A stretch of DNA of 64,000 nucleotides from Nyssa sinensis. Taxonomy: Eukaryota; Streptophyta; Magnoliopsida; Cornales; Nyssaceae. Positions within the stretch are counted from its first letter, which is position 1; each line of letters starts with the position of its first letter. The notes under the pieces are model-generated. The model saw only the letters and a program-made list of their open reading frames with translations, was not told where the DNA came from and did no database searches. The translations under genes were made by a program, and so were the position numbers. Positions 1 through 12,180 of the stretch are shown here, in pieces. The stretch is from positions 5,394,392 to 5,458,391 of the forward strand of contig CM018036.1 in assembly GCA_008638375.1 (NCBI GenBank), written 5' to 3'.

Positions 1-146
1 TAATCAAGTTTGTTATAGCCTCCTTTTCTAAGCAACTCAACTCAACTCAACAAAGCCTCCTTTTCTAAGCACTGAATGAAAAATCTCCTGATGTTTGGTA
101 TCCGAAGTTATTTAAATAAAAAGGAAAATAAATAACCAAAGATATG

Positions 147-351
147 TAAAAATGCTAAGAAGTTATGTTTATCAAAATCAACTTAATATTATTGTGTTAC
201 CTCAATATTTAATTAAACCATTTTTTAAAAACAAATTAAAATACTGGTGTAAAAATGCTAAGAAGTTATGTTATCAAAATCTACTTAATATTATTGTGTT
301 ACCTCAATATTTAATTAAACCATTTTTTTTAAAAAAAATAAAATACTGGAC
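147..351. repeat. Two-copy tandem repeat, unit about 104 bp
   Basis: The segment starting AAAAATGCTAAGAAGTTATG at 147 is repeated from 251, and both copies run to an ATACTGG motif. They differ by small indels in T and A runs and a few substitutions. No coding function is apparent; open frames across it are low-complexity and AT-rich. Confidence 0.85.
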
Positions 352-781
352 CAAGTATCAAAAATAAATTACAAAACAACACCTGTTGAAAACCACGAAT
401 TACCTAAGAGATGTAATATAAGATTTTCACCCATGAATCTTGTTATTTAGGTAATGTAGAATGTAGTTATGGGTTAAAACAAAACAAATATCTAACCTCA
501 CTGCCACCCATGCCCCCGCGGGGGGCAGAGAAGAAAAGAAGATTTCATTTATAGTCTCTTACCTTTAGTTAATGAACCAAACATTCGACTCCCAAAACCT
601 TAGATCCAGAATTTGATATTTGATTTAGGTTTTCCAATGTTATAACTTGCAACAGAGCTTGGAAGGAGTTATCTAAGCTTTATTAGCAGAAAAAAGAGCA
701 AAAATAGCTTAGTTGGGGATTATATATCACAAATCAATCCTGGATTAAACTACGGCATGAGTTCTATTAGACTGTTTTGCA

Positions 782-1157
782 TGGACAAGGCCAGTTAAGG
801 CTTAGGGGGGTCAATTGGCCCACTCAATTCTTATAATTAAAATTTTACTTATATTTTATTTTTAATTTTTTTTATATATATTGCTTTAATTTATACCTTT
901 GCCCCTATTGAGTTCAAAATTTTCTTCACTTTAAGATCTTGCTTACAACTTTTATTTAGGATTTGTTTTGTATATCCTAAATTTTTTGAGGGTCCCCTTT
1001 TTTTTTTGTTGAACTTCCTGTCTAATTTTTAAGCTCCTATATATTAATAAATTTAGTTACTTGTCAAAGTTTTTATAATTTAATTTTTTAACTTATGTTC
1101 AAACATTGAAAAAAAATTGGCCCTCCTAGAATAAATTTCTGGCCTCGTCCCTGCCAT
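782..1157. mobile_element. MITE-like element with imperfect terminal inverted repeats
   Basis: The left end reads GGACAAGGCCAG followed by a CTTAGGGGGGTCAATT stretch. The right end, read on the minus strand, gives GGGACGAGGCCAG and then CTAGGAGGGCCAATT. The roughly 35-bp ends are inverted and imperfect, about 375 bp apart, with an AT-rich interior lacking coding capacity, which is the structure of a non-autonomous DNA transposon. The target-site duplication was not resolved, so the superfamily is open. Confidence 0.5.
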
Positions 1158-1952
1158 TCAGCCAATACAGACTGTCAGACTGATAAAGTAAAGATATTCG
1201 ACCAATACTGTATGTTTTTGGCACTTCAAATATATATATATATATATATATATATCAAGTTATATCTTTCTCAATCAAGACAGGCAACCAATTACACAAT
1301 AGCATTCTTCATTATACCTCCTACAAAGCTCCTGTGGCTTCTCTCTCTTAAGTTGTTTCATTTTCTCAGAATCGTTGTCTCTGGTCTTAGGAAATCTGCT
1401 CGATTTCCTTCTTTTTTTTAACTGTCTGAAAGCCTCATAGATTGGTTTTCACATTGTGTAAAAGAATAAACACCGTTGTGGTAAAAGGATACATGTGGGG
1501 AGAAAACAAAGCATGATAAGAAATTTTCTTTCCTTGTTTATGATGTGGTCATGAGGCATTTTGCTTGGTAAAAAGGGCTAACCAGGAGATTCTATGGCTG
1601 CATAACTAGAGCTCTTAAGAATATTTTTCTACTTACAACACCTCAAAGTTTCTTGATGCGAAAACATGCGGAATATCATTGTTCCTACATTGGATGCTGA
1701 CCCATTGCAAGTAAGGGGCTTGAACTTGTATCAGAAACATGAGCCATTCCCTTTTTCCAGCCTTTGGAGGAGCTACCACATCCTGTACAAAAAGCACTAC
1801 CACTTTGATTGTTGTAGCTGCAGCTCCTATCTTCTTGTTTGATGGGTTAACTCCAATGAGTGAACAACAGCTAGATTCTGAAAATTCTCATGCATTCAGT
1901 GAAATTCGGATTGGGACTGAATAACCAAATTTACTAGTTAAGGGAGGAAGAT

Positions 1953-2535
1953 TGTCATAGCCCTATCCCACATTAGTTGGATGAAAAGAGTTTGATTGGC
2001 ATATAAGACATCACAACCTTGTGACTAAAGAAAGCTTAAGCATTTTGGTTCATGTGGTTGGATTCTTTTTCAAGTTATTGGGTCAAGAGGCTTGAGGTGT
2101 TACAAATATAATGTGGTTTCCCACATCAGCTTGGTGAGAAGAGTTCGGTTGGCATATAAGACACCACAAGCATTAATACCGATAACTTGGGCTTAAACTT
2201 CTAGGGCATGTGATTCGACTCTTTCTCCAGGTTACAAGGTCAGTAGGCAGGGATGTTACAAAATAGTATCAAAGCTGACTCTAAGAGGGTAGAGGCCTTT
2301 ATAGTGTCTGCCTAATGGGTAGCCAAGGCCTGAGAGATTTGGATTGACTCCACGAGGACGTGTGGTCCTGTGGGGGGGCGAATGTAGTATTTCTTATTGA
2401 TTGGGTTAAAAAAGTTTGGTTGGCATATAAGGCACAATCCTTGCTACTAATAATCTGGGATTAAGCTTTTGAGTCACGTGGTTGGACTCTTTCTCTAGGT
2501 TATTGGGTTAGCTGGCTTGGAGTATTACAAATACA
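1953..2535 (+). mobile_element. TRIM-like retroelement with three LTR copies
   Basis: Three related copies of about 150 bp occur at about 1953-2108, 2109-2263 and 2383-2535. Each has the shared core TTGGCATATAAG and ends in a GTATTACAAATA or GTGTTACAAATA type motif. The second is followed by TAGTATCAAAGC, close to the TGGTATCAGAGC primer-binding site (initiator tRNA-Met) used by many plant retroelements. A G-rich purine tract (TGTGGGGGGGCGAA) lies just before the third copy. The interior is only about 120 bp with no coding region. This matches a TRIM (terminal-repeat retrotransposon in miniature), here as LTR-LTR-internal-LTR, probably from unequal recombination. Confidence 0.65.
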
Positions 2536-2539
2536 GGCA

Positions 2540-3462
2540 AGAACATAGGGCAGTCAGCCTCTAAGCTAAAACATGAAATGAAGAATTTGGTGACCTCAGT
2601 GACTTACAAGAACAGGGAACAGAAAGGGTAGGGGAGGCTGAGAGGAGGGTGTTACATCTTGCTGACCATGATTCTTTGTCTGTTATCATGGAATGTGAGA
2701 GGGTTTTAGTGGCACTGGCAAAAGGGTGGTGGTGAAGAATTTTCTGAAGAAGTGGAGGGCAGAAATGTTTGTTTTGCAGGAGACTAAAATGGAGGAGTTG
2801 TCTGAAAATGTGATTAAGAGGTTTTTTTTTTTTTAGGGAGAGGGGGGGGGGGGGGGGCAATGGGTAAGGTGGAGACATTTGGATGCTAAAGGTGCATCAA
2901 CCGGGTGCTGGTATTGTTGGATTTTCGGTTGTTTTCCTATGTAGATGAATGGATAGTGAGTTGTTCCGTTTCTAGCTTGATGAAAGAAATTAAGAGCGGA
3001 TTGGTGTGGATTGGTGTGGTGCTTTTTGGGGATGTATGGGCCAGTGGCTGATTCTGAAAGGTGTATTTGGTGGTAAAAGATCTATAGTATCTTATATTCT
3101 CTTTATTTGATTGTTGTTGAATCATGCCTAATTTCTATTTTGGATTTCTTCAAAGGGTGGCAAGGAACCTGTGTAAATAGAAATATTAGGACAAGATAGA
3201 ACTGAGCACCTCTTTGTTTTTTAGATGCATTTGCCGCAAAAGGAATGTAGGGTTTTTGAAGGGGTGGAAATTTCCCCTTATAGATTGAAAGATAGTTGTT
3301 AAAAACTTTATCCTTTAGTGTTGTTGCCCTACATATATTAATTCTTTTGTAGAGTTTTTTGGGGGATATAAAACTCTAATTGGAGTTTTTCCTTGTTTTT
3401 TGTAGTGGGTTCGCCCTTTTCATGTGATCTTTTATGAATATATTACTTACCAAAAAAAAAAT
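2540..3462 (+). mobile_element. Decayed LINE fragment (endonuclease region plus 3' end)
   Basis: Translation in several broken frames gives signatures of a plant L1-type ORF2 endonuclease: SWNVRG near 2683, LQETK near 2777, then FSYVDEW and LMKEIKSGLVWIG between about 2930 and 3020. Stop codons, frame changes and a poly-G expansion near 2839-2857 interrupt it. The reverse transcriptase is missing, so there is a large internal deletion. The element ends in a short A tract at 3451-3460 after TATTACTTACC, a typical plant LINE 3' end. It sits directly after the TRIM-like element, inside what may be an intron of the ankyrin-type gene. Confidence 0.6.
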
Positions 3463-4057
3463 AGAAGGAAAACCAATTTCATTTTTGGTTTCTCTATTAC
3501 TCATATAAAATTAGAAATTAATGGTTTTCACATTATCTTTTCCTTTCCCCCACTAAATTCACAACCCAAACAAAGCCTTAATTTCTAATTTTATTTAAGT
3601 AGAAAATAAAATGTGAGAAAAACTGCTTTACTTTATCTTTTCCTTTTCCCTCACCATATGAAGTCTGAATTTGACATGGGAGTGGGTTATAGATTTTTTT
3701 CAAGGTCTGAGGATTTAATCTCAATGGCCAACGATGTGGACCAAGTCATTAGATGTTCAATAATCAGAAAGAAAATATACCCAACCCAACTATCTCTGTA
3801 TAGATTTCTTTTTTTTTTTTTGGTTCAATTTCCAAAGTTCTCTCATATTTGGGTAAAATTTTTAAATGATACAAGTCTCTGAAGGATTATAAAGGTTTGA
3901 AACTCTTTCTGATCCCAGTACTTGGTAATGACATTGATGAGCTCCATTGTTAGTACACTTGTGTTTCAGTTATGTTGATTGGGTCCTAAAGTTTAGAGCT
4001 CCTTCTTATCTCTTTTCATTTTGTTAATGGTCACTCTGGTTACCAACCTGATTGCAG

Positions 4058-4172
4058 GGGAGCCGATCCACAAGCTGTTGACGTAGAAGGAAAAACACCT
4101 CTTCAGCTTTTCACAGAATCAGACTTCCATGACATCGAGATCCTTGCTCTCTTAAGAAACACGAAAAGATAG
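4058..4172 (+). CDS. Terminal exon of an ankyrin-repeat-type gene (partial)
   Basis: A classic acceptor (TTGCAG ending at 4057) opens an exon whose frame, after one base that completes a split codon, encodes 37 residues and then TAG. The peptide begins GADPQAVDVEGKTPLQL, typical of an ankyrin repeat (GADxxxxDxxGKTPLxL), and continues to an EILALLRN segment, so this looks like the last ankyrin helix and the C-terminus. I could not find upstream exons between 1 and 4000; that stretch holds a MITE, a TRIM-like element and a LINE. The 5' part may lie left of the window across a repeat-filled intron, or the exon may be a remnant. The exact ankyrin family is not identified. Confidence 0.6.
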
Positions 4173-6180
4173 CATTGTGTAAGAGGATCACTCAAGTTTG
4201 ACCAGTAGAAAGTCTCATAATGGAATGAAGGGTACTATGTATTTTATATGTTGGAAACTCCACTTGACAGAAGGGCCAAAATTGGTTTGGGATTAAGAGG
4301 AGTTAGCCTGTTGACTCGCTCATCTTTCAACTCCAGAACTGCAACTTCGCCTCTGGATTGAGATCTTTGGCCAGACTGTGTTGTAAGGTTCTTTTTCTGT
4401 ATTTATCTCATTTTCCCCTATTAAATTTATTTTTCTCCGCACAAAGGTTTTCTGGGAGGTTATAGAAATAGGCTGCGCTGTGTTTGTATATAAAAATTGG
4501 AAATTTCACTTGGATCAATAATGCCTAAAATGTTTGGGTCACAAGCTAAAGAGATGAACTAGTAGATGTATGATGGAGTTGAAATGTGGTTCTTAAAATT
4601 TAATTGTAATTACAAGAAGGCATAATGTCTACCATTTGATGTTTTATTACAGAATTCACATGAGCAGAAGTGCAAAACTCTCCATGGATGGAGATTTAAC
4701 CTGATATTTGTCCATATTTTTATAATTGATACAATATCAAGCACCTAAGGAAGAATGGATTTTAAATTATGTATTTTTCAGTTTGCTTTTACAGAGAGAG
4801 GTGCAAGTGTGCAAATTGCAATGCGATCCTAAGTTTGTAGAGTAAATGTTGGACATTCCTGAACTATCGTATCCTGAATGATGAATTCAGTAACCACATG
4901 TGCATGAGTGTACAGTTGTACACTTGTGACCTTTGATCTCACCATTAGGAGGAGTATTGGTCTAGGACTACCCAATGTTCTTTCAAGTTTATGGCTTGCG
5001 AGCTTTTGTGCATAAGAATAGTGACTGTTACGCAGCCTTGGTCCGTCCTTACAATGTGTTAGCTAGACCTATTTGTTGTTTCAAGCCACTTGCATAAGCT
5101 CAGCTGAAAAGGGCTTTAGGAATTTATCCCGACGGTCCCCCATTCAAGTCGTGATTGAAGGATCGGTGCATGTAGGAGCACCAAAGGAATCTCCCTTGGG
5201 TTCAGCCTTGAAGGAGATTTAGCAACTATTATGATAAATATAAAACTATTATAGTTATAGTTTTACTTTATGTAAATCGGTAAGGATTTAGCTACTGTTA
5301 CTTTTTGGTTCTAAGATATATGTAACCCATGATGCAGGGGTTTGTGTTTTATTTAAACAGGGTATGTCAGTCTCACTTCCTTTTAGAAGTTGAACATTAT
5401 TTTCATCCAATCACGAATTAAGCTGGTTTGTTTGTCCACGACTCCTGTTGTTGTTAGGTTTAATTGATTTGTCTGTTCAAGATTATGTGTTTTTTCTGTA
5501 AATATATAATCATGTAATGTTGAATCAATTGATTAATTATAATACCCATCGCTTCTATAAAAAAATATATATATACCAAAGTCCGCCACCAATGCTTGTT
5601 CTTTCAAACAGTATAGAAACTTCTGCTCTTGTAGTCTAACACATACATGTAATTAATACAAGAAATATATTTGTGGTTCATAAATCAGCTATGGTAAGGA
5701 ATAAACCCACAAAATTAAGATAATGAAATGCAAATCTTATCCGCCAAAAAAAGAAATGCAGAGCTTCTTCATCAATCATCCTCTCATGGGAATTATGGAA
5801 AGTCTAAAAAAACTTTCCTCCTGAATCCAAACAAAATGAACGAACTTCTCAATTTGGTCAGGCCCTTCAAAATGCATACCCATTACAATTACCGCCGCAG
5901 CTGCCTTCTCTTACATGCACTGCCTGCAAATGACTTCCCAGCTCTCTCCTTTTGCTTTCCACATTCTTCGTATTCGCCTGTTTCAGAACAGAGAATAAAT
6001 TGATAGAAAAACCAAATTTATTAGGAGAAGAGATAAATATAGTAAAAAAAAAATTGACAAAAACCCTTGCCAAGTCAAGTATCAGAAAAAGAAAAAACTA
6101 CAGATGAATAATTTTTGTAGATCTCTTCGGACTATTTCTCCTAATATGATTACCCTATTTGGCTAAGACTAAGAAATGAG
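4173..6180. other. Gene-free stretch after the ankyrin-type exon
   Basis: The first few hundred bases could be 3' untranslated and flanking sequence of the ankyrin-type exon. The rest is moderately AT-rich with short unrelated open frames and no domain I recognise. A segment near 5100-5220 is less AT-rich than its surroundings but shows no coding signature. No RNA gene was seen. Confidence 0.5.
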
Positions 6181-6181
6181 T

Positions 6182-6528
6182 TTTTTACGTCACCCGTGCA
6201 AATTTCTTTTTTTAAAAAAAAAATTTATGTCACCCATGCAATTTATTGATTATTTTTCTAACCCATGCTTTTTTTAAAAGCGTCTTTTCAAAAGATGTTT
6301 TTTAACCAATTTTTTTAGCTAAGCCATTTATTCAAAAGGCGCTTTTTTATTGGATAAAGTTCTAGGTATTAAAAGAATTCATTACTAATTAAGGTTTTAT
6401 ATTTTAAGTCAAAAGACTGCATTTGGATAACAATTTTAGATTAAAGCCGTCTCTTCAAAAAAACACTTTCAAAAACTGCATAAGTCACTTGAAATTTTTT
6501 TAAAAAAAACACACATGGGTGACGAAAA
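6182..6528. mobile_element. MITE-like element with GTCACCC ends
   Basis: The left end contains TTTTTTACGTCACCCGTG (6182 on). The right end contains CATGGGTGACGAAAAAATT (to about 6528), which reads AATTTTTTCGTCACCCATG on the opposite strand, giving inverted repeats of about 18 bp with two or three mismatches. The 345-bp interior is AT-rich and carries short self-complementary CTTTTCAAAAG-like motifs. No transposase is present. Confidence 0.55.
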
Positions 6529-7081
6529 AATTCCCCAAGAAACCTTTTGAAGTTTAAAAACCCGGCAAACAAGACAAGATTACAGTGAATGAGGAAGTTA
6601 ATTCACATTGGGCCCTTCAAACAAAGCAAGCTTCGGAATGTTTAGCAGGGCAGCATGCTTGCTGATCATGTAATTTTTCTTACAGTTCCTCAACTTTGAC
6701 TTGGGAAAATGTGTCAAATAGGGTTTATCATGCTAGCACACCTCAACTATCAGATAGGATTTAATTTGAAAGAAAGAAACAGCAAGGAAAAATCACAGCA
6801 ATAAGATTTTTCCGATATAATTGAGATGCAAAGTATTATCACTTCAGTTACCTTTCCCAGCAATGAATCTGCCACTGTAGTTGGAAGTATTCACCAATTT
6901 TAACATGAGAAAGTAAGCTGCACATGACGAGGACCGGAGCTGCGGCCGCCACCATTTGGTAATTCCATTTAGGTTTACTCCATTTTAGCACCTTGCTCAG
7001 GTTAGCTTCAGTATTTGATTCCATGGAAATACAGATAGAAAAGTATCAAGGAGCAGCAATTGCCGTTCTCTTCTCAAGCAA

Positions 7082-10000
7082 CTATGCTTCTACCTGATTA
7101 GCAACTTCTGATGCTCCTTGCTTTGAGAGATTGCTAACATTCTCAAAATTTGCATCCATCTGGAATTGATTGATTAAGTCACTCAAACTTGAGGAGTTCG
7201 GAACCCAACCGAACCTCACCATACTTTCCAGAACCTTGTCTGCTTTGTCCTTGTATCCGGCTTTGTACAACCCATAGACAAAACTGCTGCACGTAGGAAG
7301 ACTGAGCGTAAGCCCTTGCCTTCCCACTTCATCAAGCAACACCAGTACTTCAGAGAATTTCTCTCTTTTCACAATGGGCATGAATTAATGATTCATATAC
7401 ATTTCTGCTTAACATCAAACCTTTCTCTAATAGTTCATCCCGAAGCTTTAAGGCTTTCTCCAAATTCCCGTTTTCGCAGTGAGCATCAACCATCATGCCG
7501 TAGACTATTTCATCAGGCTCAATACCCCTGGCCAACAAATCCTCAAAAAGTGAAAACATCTTGCATTTGTCCCCTATTCTGTTGTAACCGTGTAAAAGTG
7601 AAGTGTAAGTTACATTGTTTGGCATCAAATTCCTCTCTTTCATCTCCATAAAAACTTTTTCTGCATCAATCATTAACCCCGCCTTGCAGAGATAACCAAT
7701 TAAAGTTGTAAAGGTGACGTGATCAGGCATGACCTGCTTAGTGATCATGTCATTCACCAACTGTTTTGCTTCAATTAGTTTCCCAGACCTGCAGAACCCA
7801 TCAAGCAAAGTGTTGAAAGTAAGTGTTGATGCAAAGCCCTTTGGCTCCATTTCATGAAGTAAGGACAAAGCCTTATCTGTATCTCCTTCCTTGCAGCAGC
7901 CATTGACAAGGGCATTGTAGACAAAAGAATCTGGTAGAACCCCCCTTGATGACATCTCATCGAATAACTGAAATGCCTCGGTTAGATTTCCAGATTTGCA
8001 GTATCCATCTATGATTGTAGCATAAGTCACAACATTAAGTGCCAAACCTTTTCCAGAGATTTCATCAAACAATTCCCTAGCTCTCCCAACATCACCACAC
8101 TTGCATAGTCCATTGATCAAGGCATTATAAGTAACAATATTTGGATTAATACCTCTCTGACTCATCTCATCATGAAGTCGGAAAGCTTCTTTTATATCAC
8201 CTTGCCTACAGAAGCCAGAAATGAGAGAGCTGTAAGTGAAAACATCAGGAACCAGACCCCTCTCCTGGAGTTCAGAAAAAAATCGCATTGCTTCCTGCAA
8301 TTTTCCATTTCTCGAGAGACCATGGATGAGCACACTGTAAGTTTGCACATCAGGAAGCACTCCTCGTCCAAGCATAATTTGAAATGTTGAGAAGGCTTCT
8401 GTCATGTTCCCTTCTTTGCAGTGCCCATCAATCAGCACTGTATAGACGACATCATTTGGTGCTATACCACAGTTAAGCATCTCTCTGAAATACCTGTCTG
8501 CCAACTGCATTTCGCCTGCCTTTCTGTATCCAGAAATGAAAGCCCCATAAGAATAAGCATTTGGTTTTAATCCCCGCTCCGCCATTTCAGCTAGATAAGT
8601 CCTTGCTTCTTCCATCCTTTTTCCTTTGCAGAGGCCAATTATAAGAGAATTATAGCAGAAAGCATCAGGCAAAACACCTTTCTCTCTCATCCCTTTCAAA
8701 ATCTTAATTGCCTGTTCAAATTTACCTTCCTGAACATGACCTTTAATAAGTGTAGTGTAGATAACAGCATTTGGTTTCAAACCCTCTGCAATCATTTCCT
8801 CCAAAACAGAATTAGCTCGTTGGAGATCTCCGGAACAACAAAGTCCATTAATTATCACACCGCAAGTATACACTGTAGGGGCCAAGTTTCTTTTCTTCAT
8901 CTCAACTAGCATTTCATAAGCCTTAACCGTGTTATGTTCTCGATTATATCCCTCAATTAAGTAATTATAAATAAAAGTATCAGGTTTTGTGCCCATCACA
9001 ATCATCTCACTCAATAGATCTTTTGCCTTCTCCATCTGACCAATCTTACAGAACCCCTTAACTGATAGCATTATAGGTCACAATAGTTAACTTTAGTCCA
9101 CGAGCAACCATCTCATCCTTGATTCTTAGAGCCTCTTCCACGTCACCTTCTTTCATGACCCCATCAATCAAAGCAGTATAGGCAATGTGGTCAGGATTAA
9201 GACCCATACTAAGCATTTCTTCTAACATCAATTTCGCCTCTCTCAACCTCTTCCCTTTGCAGAACCCATCAATAAGTATGGCGTAACTATAGTTATCCGG
9301 GACCAACCCCTTCTCAGCCATTGATTTCTTTAGGCGAAAAGCTTTGTCAACAAGCCCAGCTCTGCACAGACCTCCAATAACCACATTGTAGGTAACAACA
9401 TTGGGACTGCAACCCTTGTCCTCCATTTCAGAAAGGATCCTTGAACCTTCCTCAACATTCCCAACCTTACAATGAGCACTAATCACATTAGTATAAGTAT
9501 AAACATCAGGACCTATCTTAGCCTCTAACATTCCACCATACACCTTCCAAAACAACTCCACTTTATTACCCTTCAGCAAGTCCTTCAATAGAGAATTACA
9601 ACACACCAAACTAGGCAAAACTGAACCATTTTTAGCACCTAAGAATACAAAAGCAGCTTCATCTAACAAACCCTTCTTCTTATAAGAACTAAGTAATATA
9701 TCAAACACCGCAGAATTAGATTTAGATCCATTACACTCTGTATAACAACTAAAAATTGAATCCAAAATTGCCGAAACTGGCTTACGGGTTTCGATCATTC
9801 GCTCTAGAACTCCGTTCGCATGGGCAAATAAGTTCGAATTACAGAGTATAATTGCAAGAATTGAGAAAGAATTCAAATTTTGAGGGGTACCCATTTGGTG
9901 ACCAGACCAGTTGAAGAAATTGAGGAGGCGTTGGGGGTCACCCACCTGGTTTTGGTGAAGAACGGATCGAACAACATCTGGGTTTAGCTTCTTAGGTATG

Positions 10001-10194
10001 TGTGTCGAGTCCATGAGGAATGGCCAGTTGTTGTGCTTGAGAATGGTTGTGATTTCTCTAACCGTGTCCTCATTTTCTTTCCAAGTTTGCGAGCCGTAGA
10101 AGTAAGCGGATTTCAGATAAACATGTCTTGCTTTGGCGACGAAGTATCGATCTGTCCGTGTGAGCACCTTCCTGCGTAAGAACAATGCCATCAT
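7082..10194 (-). CDS. P-class pentatricopeptide repeat protein, two frameshifts
   Basis: An intronless gene of about 1036 codons once two single-base frameshifts are allowed for; it resembles the Arabidopsis At5g61990 type (974 aa). It begins with MM and a basic, Arg-rich N-terminus (RRKVLTRTDRYF), which fits mitochondrial import. From roughly residue 160 to the C-terminus it is a run of some twenty or more 35-residue PPR motifs, with repeated YN.LI.G.CK.G and PD..TY signatures and no DYW or E extension. Such proteins bind organellar transcripts and affect their stability, splicing or translation. The frame breaks at about 9058-9066 (within AGTTAAGGGG on the coding strand) and at about 7352-7370 (within GAGAGAAATTC). 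In each case one extra base disrupts the 35-residue period and discounting it restores it. Start ATG at 10194, stop TAG at 7082-7084. Confidence 0.9.
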
Positions 10195-12180
10195 CGTCTC
10201 TTTTTTTTGTTGTTAGAGGTTTAATATAGGTTTTTCATAGGGATGGCGCGGGCGTGTTTGGGACGAAGACATGTTTATAATTTCTGAAAGTCTCTATTTA
10301 TTTTTAAAAAATTATTTATTTATTTTATTAAATTAATTATAATTAACATATTTTAAATAAAATATTATATATATTAAAATAAAATATATATATATATATA
10401 TGTTTGATATTATTTTTTTCAAATATATAATTTTATCAAATTTGTATAAAACTTTAATGGGTATTGAAAATATATCATTACAAACATTTATATCTCACAC
10501 AAATTTTTTTATTATTTTATTTTATATTATCAATATAAAATGTCTTTTTTCCAAATTTTAATGTGATTGATTTTTCAAATCCATCCCATTAGAAGTGGGA
10601 ATGACAAGCTTCTAATAGGGTGAATTAAATTGTTATACCTAGTTTTTCACTTTTCTTCTCACAATAAATTTAAGAGGAAATAAAAAGCAAAATTACACTC
10701 ACACTCTATTTGAATTGTGTGATTTGGAAAGAAAATATGAAAGAATAAGAAGTTATTTGGTATATAATTTAAAATTAGAGAATGAATCCTTATTTTAGCC
10801 AATTTGTTCTCATTTCAAATGTGAGCGAAAACAACGAAAAAGAAAAAACTTTTTAATAAAAATTTTATGATACTAATTCTATTTTTAAAATTATAAAATA
10901 AAAAATAAAATAAAATAAAGATATTTCTATCTTAAGACATAATAGTAAAAAAAATATATAATTCTTTTTTTTTTTTCTTGTTTTCTTATCTTGTTTCAAG
11001 CAAGATGAACGGATTACTCTTCTCTCCTCTTTTTTTTTTCATAATTAATGTTATATTCTCTATTTTTTTCTCCTCCTAATTATTCAAACATAATGTCCAA
11101 CTTTGGAGTACAAATTATTTTTTTTTCTCACATCAAGTTATGTATAAATTATCAAAATTATTCATTCTACTTATAATTTGCCTTCTAAAATTCATGTTTA
11201 GTCTAATTTTCCCAGCCAAAAAGACAAGTTAGTTTTGGTCTACCTTATTGGAAAGAAATATAGTAAAAAGAAATACCGAAATAAGTTTGCAATTATTCTT
11301 TAATAATTAATATTTAATAACTTAATAATATCTAATATTTTGATGAACTAATTTTATTTCATGGTGAATAATTAATAATTTTTAGGTAAATTTTTTATAG
11401 CATTAATTCTTAAAATAAAAAATACACATATTTGATGAATATACATTATATAAAAATTATTAGTACTATAAATTTTTAATAAAAATTTAAATCTATTTTA
11501 AAAAAATTATCTTATAGCTTTAATTAGATATAATATATATTTTTCTATAAAAATTCTATCACTCTTGAGAATATGTATGCATATCCTATATTTATGTTAA
11601 AAATTATACACTTGTGAAAAAAAATTTCATTAATAAAAATTATAAAAATAATTATTTACTAATTTTTAAAAGATTGATTGTAACTACTTAGCAAATAAAG
11701 AAAAAAAAAGCATAGAAAAATAGTTTGCTAGTAAACTTGAACAAACTAAAGAAAAAGGGAAAATAATGAACAAACACACCAACAAAAGTATTTTTTTTTT
11801 CATGTAAAAGGGTTATCCAAATCTTTGTATAATGTTTGCTTTTATTATGCCTATATATTTGTTTGAAAGGAGATATATATATATATATATATATATAGTT
11901 CTTATCACATTTTTTTTGATTAAAAAAAAATAATATGTATAAAAATTATATATACTGGGATCCAGCATAAATCACTCTTTGCAAGGCCAGTCCAAAAATT
12001 GATAGGCCCTAAATGCAGCTTAGCCCTGTCTTATGGGCTTAATACAACAAGCCCAGGCCCTCTTCAAACCTGGTGGGTCAGTGGGCTAGGATAGATACAA
12101 AGGGAATATTAAAATATAAAAAGAAATAATAACATTCTCTATGATCTGCAGCCAATTGTTAATCAAGTAGTACATAAATC
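10195..12180. other. AT-rich intergenic DNA upstream of the PPR gene
   Basis: The 5' flank of the PPR gene begins here; its minus-strand leader holds an A-rich tract just before the start. From about 10300 the sequence is extremely AT-rich, with (TA)n runs near 10386-10402 and 11873-11897 and many homopolymers. I see no coding region, RNA gene or structured repeat in it. Confidence 0.5.

Noticed and set aside
5100..5220. Less AT-rich patch as a possible small RNA gene
   Set aside because: No hairpin, polymerase III boxes or known family motif could be recognised.
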